NCBI RefSeq assembly: GCF_010993745.1
Contig: NZ_WOTN01000001.1
Coordinates: 1,863,235-1,927,234, forward strand
DNA: 64,000 bases
Reading direction: 5' to 3'
Origin: Fodinicola acaciae
GTDB lineage: Bacteria > Actinomycetota > Actinomycetes > Mycobacteriales > HKI-0501
Shown here: in pieces, positions 42,514 to 50,911 of the stretch
Numbering within the stretch: the stretch's first letter is position 1
How the letters are laid out: every line of letters begins with the position of its first letter
Position numbers and translations under genes: made by a program
The notes under the pieces: generated by a model
Databases searched by the model: none
Seen by the model: the letters and a program-made list of their open reading frames with translations, nothing else
Told to the model about the DNA's origin: nothing

Positions 42514-44136
42514 TCAGCCGCTGAGCTTCCACTGGTAGGCGTTCCAGAACACCAGCGTGAAGTTGCCGTGTCCGGTAAAACCGGTCAGTTTCTTGTTGTA
42601 AGCCCAGATCGTGTCCGGGCTGTAGGCCCACAGATACGAGCTTTCCTGGTTGTCCAACCTGGCCACCTGCTGGTAGATGCCGAGCCGCTTGGCGTCGTCA
42701 GGCTCCGCGACGGCCTGGTCGAGCAACGCGTCGATCTTCGGATCGCAGAACCGCGAGATGTTGCCGGCCTTGAGCGGGATCGCCTTGCACGACAGGATCG
42801 GCGCCACCGACGAACCGTCCACTGTGTACAGACCGCCGCCGAACAGGGTCAGGTCGAAGGTGGCCTTGTCCTGGATCTGGCCGAGCTCAGCGGCCTGCAC
42901 CTGCTTCGGCACCACCTTGATGCCGACCGCGTTGAGCTGGCTTTGCGCCAGCGTCACGAAATCGTCGCGGTCGCGGGTGCCCGGGATCCAGGCCAGCGTC
43001 ACCGGCTTCGACGAGTCCCAGTGCGCGGCGGCGAGCAAAGCCTTGGCCTTGGCCGGGTTGTACGCGTAGTCGTCGATCCCCGACGGGACGAACTTCCCCA
43101 TCAGCGAGGTGTTCGGCACCAAGCCATAGCCGCCGAGCGACTTCTGCACGAACTGTTTGCGGTCCAGCGCGTACAACATCGCCTGGCGCACACGCGGGTC
43201 CCTGAACCGCTGCTGCGTCTGGTTCACGGCGACGCGGACGAAACCGTTGCCGCCTTTCTGCGATACGGTCGTCAACCCCGACATCCCCTGCACGGTCTTC
43301 GCGTCGGTCGCGGCCACCTGCGCGAGCGTCAGCTCGCCGGTCCCCAACTGCGCGGTGGCAACGTCCGAGGTGACGGTTTTCAGGAATATCCGGTTGATCG
43401 AGGCCGGCTGGCGGAAGTTGGGGTTACGTACGACCTCGACGTACTGGTCGGTGCGATACTGCACGAAGGTGTACGGACCGGCGCCGACCGTCGGTTTGTT
43501 CCAGAACGGGTCGTCCTTGATCTTGTCGATCGGGACGTTGCCGAGCACGTGCTGCGGCACGATGAACGCGTACGTGCCGCCGGCGATGTTGGAGAGCAGG
43601 CCGCGGTTGGCGCTGTTGAGCTTCACCACGAAGGTGTCGGGATCCGGCGCGGAGAAGCCGGCGATCGTCTTTGCCTTACCTGAGGTGAAATCCTTGACCC
43701 CGACGACGTCGGCCAGCCGGCCGGCCATGCCGTCGCTGACTGCCGGGTTGGCCAGCAGCTGATAGCTGAACAGCACGTCGGCGGAGGTGAGCGGCTTACC
43801 GTCGCTCCACTTGAGTCCCTTGCGCAGGTGGAAAGTGTAGGTCTTGCTGTCCGGCGAGATGTCCCATGACTGCGCCAGCCGCGGCTCGTACTGGTAGGCG
43901 GCGTTGACGCTGACCAGGTTGTCGAAGACCAACGACATGACCTGGCCTTCGGCGCCGGCGAAGGAGTCCAGCGGACTGAACCGTTTGGGTTTCTGGTAAA
44001 GGTAAACGCTGAGGTCCGAGCCGCCTCCCTGACCGCTCGTCCCGCCGTTGGTGGGGTCGGAGCAGGCGGCCACGCCTGCCATCAGTGCGGTGGCCGTCCC
44101 CACCGCGGCCAGCCTGGCCAGCAACCGTCGTCTCAC
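42514..44136 (-). CDS. Peptide-binding lipoprotein of an ABC transporter (DppA/OppA type)
   Basis: A 540-residue binding protein (SBP family 5). The signal peptide ends in a lipobox AGVAAC (C25). Family landmarks are PRLAQSWDISPDSKTYTFHLRKG (quoted in part: TYTFHLRKGLKWSDG), GAGPYTFVQY and RQAMLYALDR. GTG at 44136 is preceded by GGAGGAGAACGAC; the longer frame is Arg-rich noise. It is separated by 26 nt from the fumarylacetoacetase-family gene, the only real gap in the operon. The linked deacylase suggests N-acyl-D-amino acids or D-residue peptides as cargo. Confidence 0.92.
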   Translation of the reverse strand: MRRRLLARLAAVGTATALMAGVAACSDPTNGGTSGQGGGSDLSVYLYQKPKRFSPLDSFAGAEGQVMSLVFDNLVSVNAAYQYEPRLAQSWDISPDSKTYTFHLRKGLKWSDGKPLTSADVLFSYQLLANPAVSDGMAGRLADVVGVKDFTSGKAKTIAGFSAPDPDTFVVKLNSANRGLLSNIAGGTYAFIVPQHVLGNVPIDKIKDDPFWNKPTVGAGPYTFVQYRTDQYVEVVRNPNFRQPASINRIFLKTVTSDVATAQLGTGELTLAQVAATDAKTVQGMSGLTTVSQKGGNGFVRVAVNQTQQRFRDPRVRQAMLYALDRKQFVQKSLGGYGLVPNTSLMGKFVPSGIDDYAYNPAKAKALLAAAHWDSSKPVTLAWIPGTRDRDDFVTLAQSQLNAVGIKVVPKQVQAAELGQIQDKATFDLTLFGGGLYTVDGSSVAPILSCKAIPLKAGNISRFCDPKIDALLDQAVAEPDDAKRLGIYQQVARLDNQESSYLWAYSPDTIWAYNKKLTGFTGHGNFTLVFWNAYQWKLSG

Positions 44137-44162
44137 GTCGTTCTCCTCCGCGCAGTTGCGCT

Positions 44163-45020
44163 TTACCGTCCCCGTCCGACAACTTTGTTGGTGAGGACAC
44201 CGAGGCCGCCGATCGAGATGGCGATCTCGTCGCCGGCGGCCAGAAAGTCCCCGCTGGCCACGCCGACCCCGGACGGGGTCCCGGTGAGCAGCACGTCCCC
44301 CGGTTCGAGCGTCATCAGCCGGGACGCGAAGGCGACCAGTTCGGCGACGCTGAAAATCATCTGCGCGGTGGATCCGCGCTGGCGTACGACATCGTTGACC
44401 CGCAGCTCGATCGGCAGGTCCTGTGGGTCCGGCACTTCGTCGGCGGTGACCAGATACGGCCCCATCGGCGCGAAGCCGTCCAGCCATTTCCCGGCCAGCC
44501 AGTCGAAAAAACCGACCGCCGCGTCACCGGACTCGCGCTCGTAGCCGTAGTCCATCGAACGCGCGGACACGTCATTGGAAACCGCATATCCGGCGACGAT
44601 GTCCAGCGCGGCACTGACGTCGACATCCTTGGCTCGGCGGCCGATCACGACGGCCAACTCCGCTTCCCAGTCGACCTGCGAGCTCACCTCCGGCAACGTG
44701 ATCGCGTCGCCAGGACCTATGATCGCGGTCGGTGGCTTGAGAAACAGCCGCGGTGCCAACGTTTTCTTCACCAGCGGCGCCGCACCCGCCTCGGTGACGT
44801 GCTCCTGGTAGTTGGCCGCGACCGCGAGCAGCTTGCCCGGCCGCAGGAGCGGCGCCACGATGTCCACATCGGACAGTGCGTACGCGGGTCCGTCCGCTGG
44901 CGTCTCCGCTTTTTCCAGCAGAGCGGCCAGGTCACCGTCGCCAAGCTCCACGACCTTGTCGCCGTCGGCCAGCCGGCCGTGGCGGACCGTGCCGGCACGC
45001 ACGTACGTCAACAGCTTCAC
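44163..45020 (-). CDS. Fumarylacetoacetate hydrolase (FAH)-family enzyme
   Basis: A 285-residue protein. The catalytic domain (~70-285) has LLAVAANYQEHV, VDWEAELAVVIGRRAKDV with the metal-binding acidic residues, GYAVSNDVSARSMDY and LLTGTPSGVGVASG. Family members act on 2-oxo or 1,3-diketo acids as hydrolases, hydratases or decarboxylases (2-hydroxyhepta-diene-dioate isomerase type). GTG at 45020 overlaps the upstream stop (GTGA). In context it probably processes a keto-acid made by the oxidoreductases. Confidence 0.88.
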   Translation of the reverse strand: MKLLTYVRAGTVRHGRLADGDKVVELGDGDLAALLEKAETPADGPAYALSDVDIVAPLLRPGKLLAVAANYQEHVTEAGAAPLVKKTLAPRLFLKPPTAIIGPGDAITLPEVSSQVDWEAELAVVIGRRAKDVDVSAALDIVAGYAVSNDVSARSMDYGYERESGDAAVGFFDWLAGKWLDGFAPMGPYLVTADEVPDPQDLPIELRVNDVVRQRGSTAQMIFSVAELVAFASRLMTLEPGDVLLTGTPSGVGVASGDFLAAGDEIAISIGGLGVLTNKVVGRGR

Positions 45021-45955
45021 GAAGCAACCCTTTCCACCCGACCGTTGCGCGACGAACGGACCGCCGCTTCCAGCACCGACGCAACCGCCACGCCGTCGGC
45101 CGGTCCGAGCGCTCGCCGGCCTGTCGTGATGGCCTGATGCAGCTCGCCGACCAGGCTGTCCACTGTGGACTGGCCGACCCAGCCGGTCTGCCATTCGTCC
45201 TGGGTTCGTAAGGTAAATCCTGGTTTCGCGGTGTCGACGGTCAACGTGCCGTGTGAGCCGCTGATCCGATAGCGGTGCAGGCCGATGCCGGAGCCACCGG
45301 CGAGCCGCGGGCCACGACCGATCGTCACAGTCGCGTTGAGGCCGCGCTCATAACCAAGGCTGAGCACGGTGACATCGCCCCTACCGGAGGTGACAAACAC
45401 GTCACGCACCGCCAAACCGGTGATCGCGGTGACGACATCCAATGGATACACCGCAAAGTTGACCAGTTCGCCATCCGGACACGGAGTGCCGCCGGCGGCA
45501 AGGAAATCGGCCTGGACGTTCCACGGCAGTCCGATCCGACCCGCCGCGACCGCAGCGGCGGCCGATCGTACAGCCGGATGAAAACGCAGATGGTGGGCCG
45601 GAAGACAAGCAACACCGGCATCGGCGGCGGCGGTCGCGATTGCCTCCGCATCCGCCGCTGACAACGCCATTGGTTTGTCCACCAACGCGTGCTTTCCGGC
45701 GGCCAGCACCTCTTTCAGCGTGGCCAATCGATCGTCCGGCCGCGTACACACGCTGACCACGTCGCATTCGTCCAACGCGCTGGCGAGATCGTCGACGTGG
45801 CGCACGCCGAGTTCTTTGGCGGCGGCAACGGATCCGGTCGCGGCGACGACGGTGAAGCCGTCGTGTCTTTCGAAGGCTGGCGCATACATCTGCGTCTGAT
45901 GGTCCTGGTCGCCGAAGCCCGCGAATCCGGCCAGCAAGACGCGCAACGTCCTCAT
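45017..45955 (-). CDS. Gfo/Idh/MocA-family oxidoreductase, atypical
   Basis: A 312-residue protein of the NAD(P) sugar-dehydrogenase family. The N-terminal dinucleotide loop is unusual (LLAGFAGFGDQ in place of GxGxxG), and the catalytic EKP motif reads VDKPMAL, which keeps the Lys. The C-terminal sheet domain holds LPAHHLRFHPAV with the expected His region. It may oxidise a polyol, sugar acid or amino-sugar. Both ends overlap neighbours by ATGA or GTGA. The changed loop might alter cofactor choice or mean a tightly bound cofactor. Confidence 0.8.
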   Translation of the reverse strand: MRTLRVLLAGFAGFGDQDHQTQMYAPAFERHDGFTVVAATGSVAAAKELGVRHVDDLASALDECDVVSVCTRPDDRLATLKEVLAAGKHALVDKPMALSAADAEAIATAAADAGVACLPAHHLRFHPAVRSAAAAVAAGRIGLPWNVQADFLAAGGTPCPDGELVNFAVYPLDVVTAITGLAVRDVFVTSGRGDVTVLSLGYERGLNATVTIGRGPRLAGGSGIGLHRYRISGSHGTLTVDTAKPGFTLRTQDEWQTGWVGQSTVDSLVGELHQAITTGRRALGPADGVAVASVLEAAVRSSRNGRVERVAS

Positions 45956-46989
45956 CGGGTCACCTCCTCGAGCGACACCGGTGCGCCGAGCGAGATCGAG
46001 CGCTCGGCCGCCTCCCCCATCGCCACCGCGAGCAGACCGTCCAATCCGGACACTGCCGGCTTCTCACCGCGTACGGCCGAAAACCACGCGTCCAGCTGCG
46101 CGGCGAAACCGTCCGTGCCAGCTGTCGCGAGCAGGCCGGGGCCGCGTTCGTCGACGACCACACTGGCTTCGGCGTCCCACGGCAGCGTGAGCAGGCCGCC
46201 GTTTCCCTGCACCACAACGTCACGCTGGCCAAACGCCGCCGGCCGATGACCGCGGCTCATCTCGCAGACCGCAACGGCGCCGTCGTCATAACGCACCACC
46301 ATTTCCAGGTGGTCGAAGATGTCCAGCTCCGGACTCGTCGGCCGTTGGCCGCGAGCGAAAACACTGACCGGCCGCTGCCCGATCCACCATGTCACCAAAT
46401 CCAGCAGGTGCACGCCGTTGTGCAACGCGTGTCCGCCGCTGCGCGCCGGATCGAGCATCCAGCCGCGCCAGTCCGGCCAGATCCAACCGCCGAGGATCGA
46501 CAGCCGCACCAGGCTCGGCCGGCCGATCGCTCCGGCGTCGATCGCCCGCTTCACCGCTCGGCCGTAGTCATAGAACCGATGCGTGTGCGCGGCCGTCAGC
46601 GTCACACCGGCTTCCTCGTACGCGTCAACGACTTTTCGCGCATCGGTGGCGTTGGTCGCCAGTGGTTTCTCCACCAGCACGTGTTTTCCGGCCGCGGCGA
46701 TTTCCAGTGCCAAATCCGAATGTGTGTGGTTTGGCGTACAGATGATGACGCCGTCCACACCTGGCCACGAAAGTGCGTCCGAGAGCGTGGTGCTCCACCG
46801 TACGCCGCCGTGTGCTCGCGCGGCCGTTTGCGCGCGCTCGGCCACGGCGTCGACGATCCCGACCAACTCGCCGTCGCCGCGTTTGTGAAGCGCGGCAAGG
46901 TGTTGCTCGGCGATCCCGCCGGCACCGACCACCAACACGCCGACCCGCTGGTCAGCGCCGTCGGCGTCGGACGTGGAACCAGATTCCAT
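45952..46989 (-). CDS. Gfo/Idh/MocA-family oxidoreductase
   Basis: A 345-residue oxidoreductase. The Rossmann loop is VLVVGAGGIAEQHLAALH, the catalytic motif HVLVEKPLATN, and the active-site region DPARSGGHALHNGVHLLDLVTWW carries the conserved His. This is the usual size and motif set, unlike the neighbouring homologue. It is the first gene of the eleven-gene operon. An operator palindrome (46974-46988) overlaps its first codon. Confidence 0.9.
   Translation of the reverse strand: MESGSTSDADGADQRVGVLVVGAGGIAEQHLAALHKRGDGELVGIVDAVAERAQTAARAHGGVRWSTTLSDALSWPGVDGVIICTPNHTHSDLALEIAAAGKHVLVEKPLATNATDARKVVDAYEEAGVTLTAAHTHRFYDYGRAVKRAIDAGAIGRPSLVRLSILGGWIWPDWRGWMLDPARSGGHALHNGVHLLDLVTWWIGQRPVSVFARGQRPTSPELDIFDHLEMVVRYDDGAVAVCEMSRGHRPAAFGQRDVVVQGNGGLLTLPWDAEASVVVDERGPGLLATAGTDGFAAQLDAWFSAVRGEKPAVSGLDGLLAVAMGEAAERSISLGAPVSLEEVTR
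46974..46988. promoter_or_regulatory. Operator TGGAA-CCAGA-TTCCA at the operon's first codon
   Basis: A perfect 5-nt-arm palindrome overlapping the start codon of the first operon gene. The same type of palindrome lies 105 nt away at 47093-47107, so two sites bracket the divergent promoters. The operon's IclR-type protein is the likely ligand. Confidence 0.6.
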
Positions 46990-47055
46990 GGCGGACCATG
47001 TTCAGCCGAGCCGGCCTCGCTGTCAAGTCCCTGTCGGACCAGTCGCCAGCCGCCG

Positions 47056-47084
47056 TTGACATGAAATGCCGCGGCGCATAGCGT
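47056..47084 (+). promoter_or_regulatory. Promoter of the divergent aminotransferase gene
   Basis: TTGACA (47056-47061) and TAGCGT (47079-47084) are 17 nt apart, 45 nt upstream of the ATG. The operator 47093-47107 falls just downstream of the start of transcription, consistent with repression. Confidence 0.6.
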
Positions 47085-47092
47085 CCACGGCC

Positions 47093-47107
47093 TGGAACGC
47101 GATTCCA
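47093..47107. promoter_or_regulatory. Operator TGGAA-CGCGA-TTCCA downstream of the aminotransferase promoter
   Basis: A second copy of the palindrome at 46974-46988, with a different spacer except for the shared GA before TTCCA. It lies between the -10 box and the ribosome site of the plus-strand gene. Confidence 0.6.
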
Positions 47108-47128
47108 CATCAGGGGCGGGACGGGTTG

Positions 47129-48457
47129 ATGCGAGCGAACGCAAGCGGTGCGGGGGAAAAACCGGAGGGACGACGGCGGCACGAGGCGGCCAGCCGGGTG
47201 ATCCCCGGCGGGGTCAACTCGGCCACCAGATTCGTCGGCGAACCGTACGCCTTCACCGAGGCGGCCGGTGCGTACGTCACGGATGCGGACGGACAGCGTT
47301 ATCTGGACTATCACGCCGCTTTCGGCGCGATCATGCTCGGCCACAACGCGCCGGTCGTGCAGGACGCCGTACGTGCCGCGCTCGACGGCGCTGACCTGAT
47401 GGGCCTCGGCGTCAGCGACCTGGAGATCCGGCTGGCCGAGCTGGTGACCGAGATGATCCCGAGCGCCGAGCAGATGATCGCGGCGACCAGCGGCAGCGAG
47501 GCCGTCTCGCAGGCCGTACGGCTGTGCCGCACGGTCACCGGCCGCCGATTCATGCTGAAATTCCAGGGTGGGTTCCACGGCTGGCAGGATGCGGTGGCGC
47601 GCAACGTGATCTCCACGCCGGAGCGTGCGTACGGCCCGGATCCGCTCTCCGCCGGCATCCTACCCGACGCGCTGGACGCGACGCTGATCGCCGAGTTCAA
47701 CGACCTCGACTCGGTCGCCGAGCTTTTCCAGCGATATCCGGAACAGATCGCCGCGGTGATCCTTGAGCCGATCCCGCACAACATCGGCGCGTGCGTGCCG
47801 ACACAGGAATTCGTGCAAGGACTGCGAAAACTCACCGACGAAAACGGCGCACTGCTGGTTTTCGACGAGGTGATCACCGGATTCCGGCACGCGCCAGGCG
47901 GCTATCAGGAAGTCTGCGGCATCCGGCCTGACCTGACGACGTTTGGCAAGGCGATGGCCAACGGCTATCCGATCGCCGGCGTCGCCGGCCCGGAGCGCCT
48001 GATGCGCCACTTCAGCTCGGCCGGCGGCGACGTGCTGCTGGCCGGCACGTACAACGGCCATCCAGTGTGCGCGGCCGCCGCCATCGCCACAATGACCTAC
48101 CTGCGCGAAAATCCGGACTTCTACCAGCGTACGCACCAGCTCGGTGAGCGCGTACGCACCGGTCTCGCCGGCATCGCGGCCGAGCTCGACATCGCCGTCA
48201 ACGTCAGCGGATTCGGCGGGGTCTTCGCGATGTACTTCCTCGACGGACCGGTCCGCGGCTATCGCGACCTGCTCGCCAACAACCACGACGCGTATGTCGG
48301 TTTTCACCGCAGGATGACCGAATCTGGCTTCCTGATGCTGCCGATGAGCCTGAAACGCAACCACATCAGCGCCGTGCACACCGAGGCCGACATCGACCGT
48401 ACCTTGGAAGCGAGCCGTGACGTGCTGAAATCCTTGCGTGCGGACGGAATCTGCTAG
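47129..48457 (+). CDS. PLP aminotransferase-fold enzyme, glutamate-1-semialdehyde mutase-like
   Basis: A 442-residue class III aminotransferase-fold protein. It has the HemL-like opening RVIPGGVNSATRF, the PLP-phosphate region SGSEAVSQAVRLCR, the PLP Asp in LLVFDEVITGFRHAPGG and the Schiff-base Lys in TTFGKAMANGYP. True HemL sits with heme genes; this one is beside a catabolic operon and shares its operators, so an amino-acid or beta-amino-acid aminotransferase/mutase is likelier. ATG at 47129 follows GGGACGGG; an upstream in-frame ATG at 47066 would lie within the -10 region. Confidence 0.88.
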   Translation: MRANASGAGEKPEGRRRHEAASRVIPGGVNSATRFVGEPYAFTEAAGAYVTDADGQRYLDYHAAFGAIMLGHNAPVVQDAVRAALDGADLMGLGVSDLEIRLAELVTEMIPSAEQMIAATSGSEAVSQAVRLCRTVTGRRFMLKFQGGFHGWQDAVARNVISTPERAYGPDPLSAGILPDALDATLIAEFNDLDSVAELFQRYPEQIAAVILEPIPHNIGACVPTQEFVQGLRKLTDENGALLVFDEVITGFRHAPGGYQEVCGIRPDLTTFGKAMANGYPIAGVAGPERLMRHFSSAGGDVLLAGTYNGHPVCAAAAIATMTYLRENPDFYQRTHQLGERVRTGLAGIAAELDIAVNVSGFGGVFAMYFLDGPVRGYRDLLANNHDAYVGFHRRMTESGFLMLPMSLKRNHISAVHTEADIDRTLEASRDVLKSLRADGIC

Positions 48458-48513
48458 CCGCTCCGCGCCGACGGCGACCCTCGCGGCGGTAAAAACGGAA
48501 GTATCGAGTGCGG

Positions 48514-50820
48514 CTAGCTGACCGAAACCTGGCGGGACCAGACGGCGTACGGTGACGGCGTCGGCGAGGACCAGTTGGCGCCGCGGTCGCCGAAGACCAG
48601 CAGATGGCTGTTGTCCAGCGCGACCAACGTTCCGTTGGCGGAGTTCTGGTAGTCAGCCATCACCGACCGGTCCCAGGTGCGGCCGCCGTCGGACGAGACG
48701 AGCAGCGACAGGCCCGGCCTGCCGGTCAACATGACCAAAGAGTCAGGACCGACCTTCACCAGGCTCGGAAAGACGCTGTAGGTGGAAAACCCGTTGCCGT
48801 TCTCCAGCGGTGCCGCCGCGCTCCAGGTCGCCCCGTTGTCGGTCGAACGCGAGTAATACATCGGAAGATAGCCGCCGATTCGCATCGCCATGAACAAAGA
48901 GCCGTCGGCGGCGCGTTCGAAACCGCCTTCACAGAAGCCTTCGTAGCGGCCATCGGTCGTCAGCGCCGGGTCGACGGCGACCGTCGCGCGTACGGTCCAG
49001 TTGAGGCCGCCGTCCGACGACGCGAGCACGATCTGCCGGTATTTGGTGTCGTTCTTGTAATAACCGTATCCGGACTGCAGCAGCGTGCCGTCCGGGTTCT
49101 CGATCACCTTGTGCACCAGCACGAAACCGCCAAGCGGCGAGCCGGGTCGGTCGGTCACCGAGGAGATCTGCCGCATTTCCTGCGGTGCCGTCATCCGGCC
49201 GGTACGCCGCGTCCACGTGACGCCGTTGTCGGTCGAGACGGCACTGTCGACGGTCGCCTGCAGGTTTCCGGTCACCATGTAGGTGTGGTAGTTGACCGCC
49301 AGCAACGTGCCGTTGCCGAGCCGCGTCATGTTGTACGACGCCTCGGCCGGCATCGGGTTGCTGGTCTGCGCGTCGACCCAGCTCGCGCCGCCGTCGTCGG
49401 AATACGCGTATTCGTTTCCGTTGCTGTTGCTGGTGTCCGCGTGCGCCGGATAGCTCACCAACACGCGCTGTCCGGTGCCATGCGGCACGACGACGGCGGT
49501 GTTGGGCATCTGGACGATCGTGCTGGCCGAGGCGATGGTGACCGGCGCGCCAACGGTGAACCGGCCCTTGGCGCCTGGCGGCATCACACCGGCGCCACCG
49601 AAGCCAATGTTGTCAACGAAAACGGTGTCGCCGGTGGTCGGTGTGCCGTTGCTGGCGAAGCCATAGCCGGTGATCGACGTCGCCTCGCGTACGCCCTGCG
49701 GTCCGCCTTCGCCGACGTAGGTTCCATTGACACTCACATAAACCGCGCTCTGGTCGGCCGGCACCGCGAGCTCGAAGCTGGACCACGCCGACATCGGCAC
49801 GGTGCCAGGCAGCGCGAGCGGCGTCCAGACGCCACCGTCGTACCAGTTGATGCCGCCGGCGCCGGTCACCGCCAGGTGGAAAATCGTGGACACGCCGTCG
49901 ATGCCGCGACGCGTGCCGTTGATGTCGATGAGAAACCCGTTTGGCAACGCCGCCGGAAACGCCACGAACCGCAGGTCCGCGCCGTGTTGTGCGGGCCGGT
50001 CGCAGACGACCTGGACGATCGCGGAGGTCGACTGGTCGTTGATGAGCATCGACTTCGTGCTGTTGTACGCACGTTGGTTGCTCACCACCGCCGGCGTTTT
50101 CCCGCTTGGCGTCACGCAACCTGTCGGCACCGCGCCGACCGGCTCGTTCTCGAAGGTCTGCATCGCCGGCACGGCCGCGAAACTCACGCTGTCGACATAT
50201 ACGCGATCACCGACCGGCACCGTGCCGGTGCTGGCGAAGCCGAATCCGGTGACGCCGCTGATGGTGATGGCACCCCATTTTCCGCCGGTGCCCACGAAAT
50301 GGCCGCCGACCGACACGTACGCGCCGGCATAGTTGGACGGCACGGCGACCTCGATCTGGCTCCACTGCGTCGACGGCACGGAGCCGGCCGGCGCGAACTG
50401 ATGCCAGGCACCGTCGTACGAACTCAGTGAGCCGTCGGCGGAGACCAACAGGTGGAAGACCGGTGATGGCGTGCTGGAGGCGGTGGTCGTGCCGAGGATG
50501 TCGACCATGAAACCGTTGGCGGCTTCCGGAAACGCGGCGAAAGCCAGATCCGCGCCGGACTGGCTGGCCGACGAGCAGGTGATCGCGGTCATCGCCTGAC
50601 TGGTCTGATCGTCGACCTTCAGCGAATGGCTGCCCTCGTACGCGCGGTCTGCGCTCACGACGGCGGCGGCGCGGCCGGCCGGCGTCACACAGCCGGCCGG
50701 CGTGGCACCGACCGCGTCGGTTTCGAAGCCGTATGCCACTGGTGCGGCCGATGCCGGTGCCGCGGCGACGAGTGCCGCCGCGGCCAGCGCGAGGACCGTG
50801 AGCAACCGCCGAACCGGCAT
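48514..50820 (-). CDS. Exported sialidase-fold protein with two duplicated N-terminal lectin-like modules
   Basis: A 768-residue secreted protein. A signal peptide ([20 protein letters not shown] then APASA) is followed by two ~190-residue modules that are clear repeats of each other: FETDAVGATPAGCVTPAGRA against FENEPVGAVPTGCVTPSGKT, each with a Cys pair and GDRVYVDSVSF / GDTVFVDNIGF. The C-terminal propeller (~415-768) has five Asp boxes: SDDGGASWV, STDNGVTWT, SSDGGLNWT, STDNGATWS and SSDGGRTWD. The modules look like beta-sandwich carbohydrate-binding domains. GGAGGCGG precedes ATG at 50820. It shares a 13-nt promoter sequence with the other sialidase-like gene. Confidence 0.85.
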   Translation of the reverse strand: MPVRRLLTVLALAAAALVAAAPASAAPVAYGFETDAVGATPAGCVTPAGRAAAVVSADRAYEGSHSLKVDDQTSQAMTAITCSSASQSGADLAFAAFPEAANGFMVDILGTTTASSTPSPVFHLLVSADGSLSSYDGAWHQFAPAGSVPSTQWSQIEVAVPSNYAGAYVSVGGHFVGTGGKWGAITISGVTGFGFASTGTVPVGDRVYVDSVSFAAVPAMQTFENEPVGAVPTGCVTPSGKTPAVVSNQRAYNSTKSMLINDQSTSAIVQVVCDRPAQHGADLRFVAFPAALPNGFLIDINGTRRGIDGVSTIFHLAVTGAGGINWYDGGVWTPLALPGTVPMSAWSSFELAVPADQSAVYVSVNGTYVGEGGPQGVREATSITGYGFASNGTPTTGDTVFVDNIGFGGAGVMPPGAKGRFTVGAPVTIASASTIVQMPNTAVVVPHGTGQRVLVSYPAHADTSNSNGNEYAYSDDGGASWVDAQTSNPMPAEASYNMTRLGNGTLLAVNYHTYMVTGNLQATVDSAVSTDNGVTWTRRTGRMTAPQEMRQISSVTDRPGSPLGGFVLVHKVIENPDGTLLQSGYGYYKNDTKYRQIVLASSDGGLNWTVRATVAVDPALTTDGRYEGFCEGGFERAADGSLFMAMRIGGYLPMYYSRSTDNGATWSAAAPLENGNGFSTYSVFPSLVKVGPDSLVMLTGRPGLSLLVSSDGGRTWDRSVMADYQNSANGTLVALDNSHLLVFGDRGANWSSPTPSPYAVWSRQVSVS

Positions 50821-50869
50821 GACCGCCTCCTGGACCGGAATGTTATAGCGGTCAAATATCTCAGGAGTT

Positions 50870-50882
50870 CGTTCCATGTCAA
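50870..50882 (-). promoter_or_regulatory. Shared promoter element TTGACATGGAACG, copy 2
   Basis: A 13-mer identical to 34689-34701, here 50-62 nt upstream of the modular sialidase-like gene. TTGACA as -35 and GATATT 16 nt later as a weak -10 are possible. Co-regulation of the two glycosidases is implied. Confidence 0.5.
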
Positions 50883-50911
50883 CGGCGATCGGCGAACGGA
50901 CCGCAGACCAG

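Noticed and set aside
42514-44136. Nickel-binding protein of a Nik transporter
   Set aside because: Family 5 proteins include NikA, but the linked D-acylase and oxidoreductases favour a peptide or acyl-amino-acid ligand.
47129-48457. Heme-pathway hemL
   Set aside because: Sequence class fits, but location and shared operators with a catabolic operon make a catabolic aminotransferase/mutase likelier.
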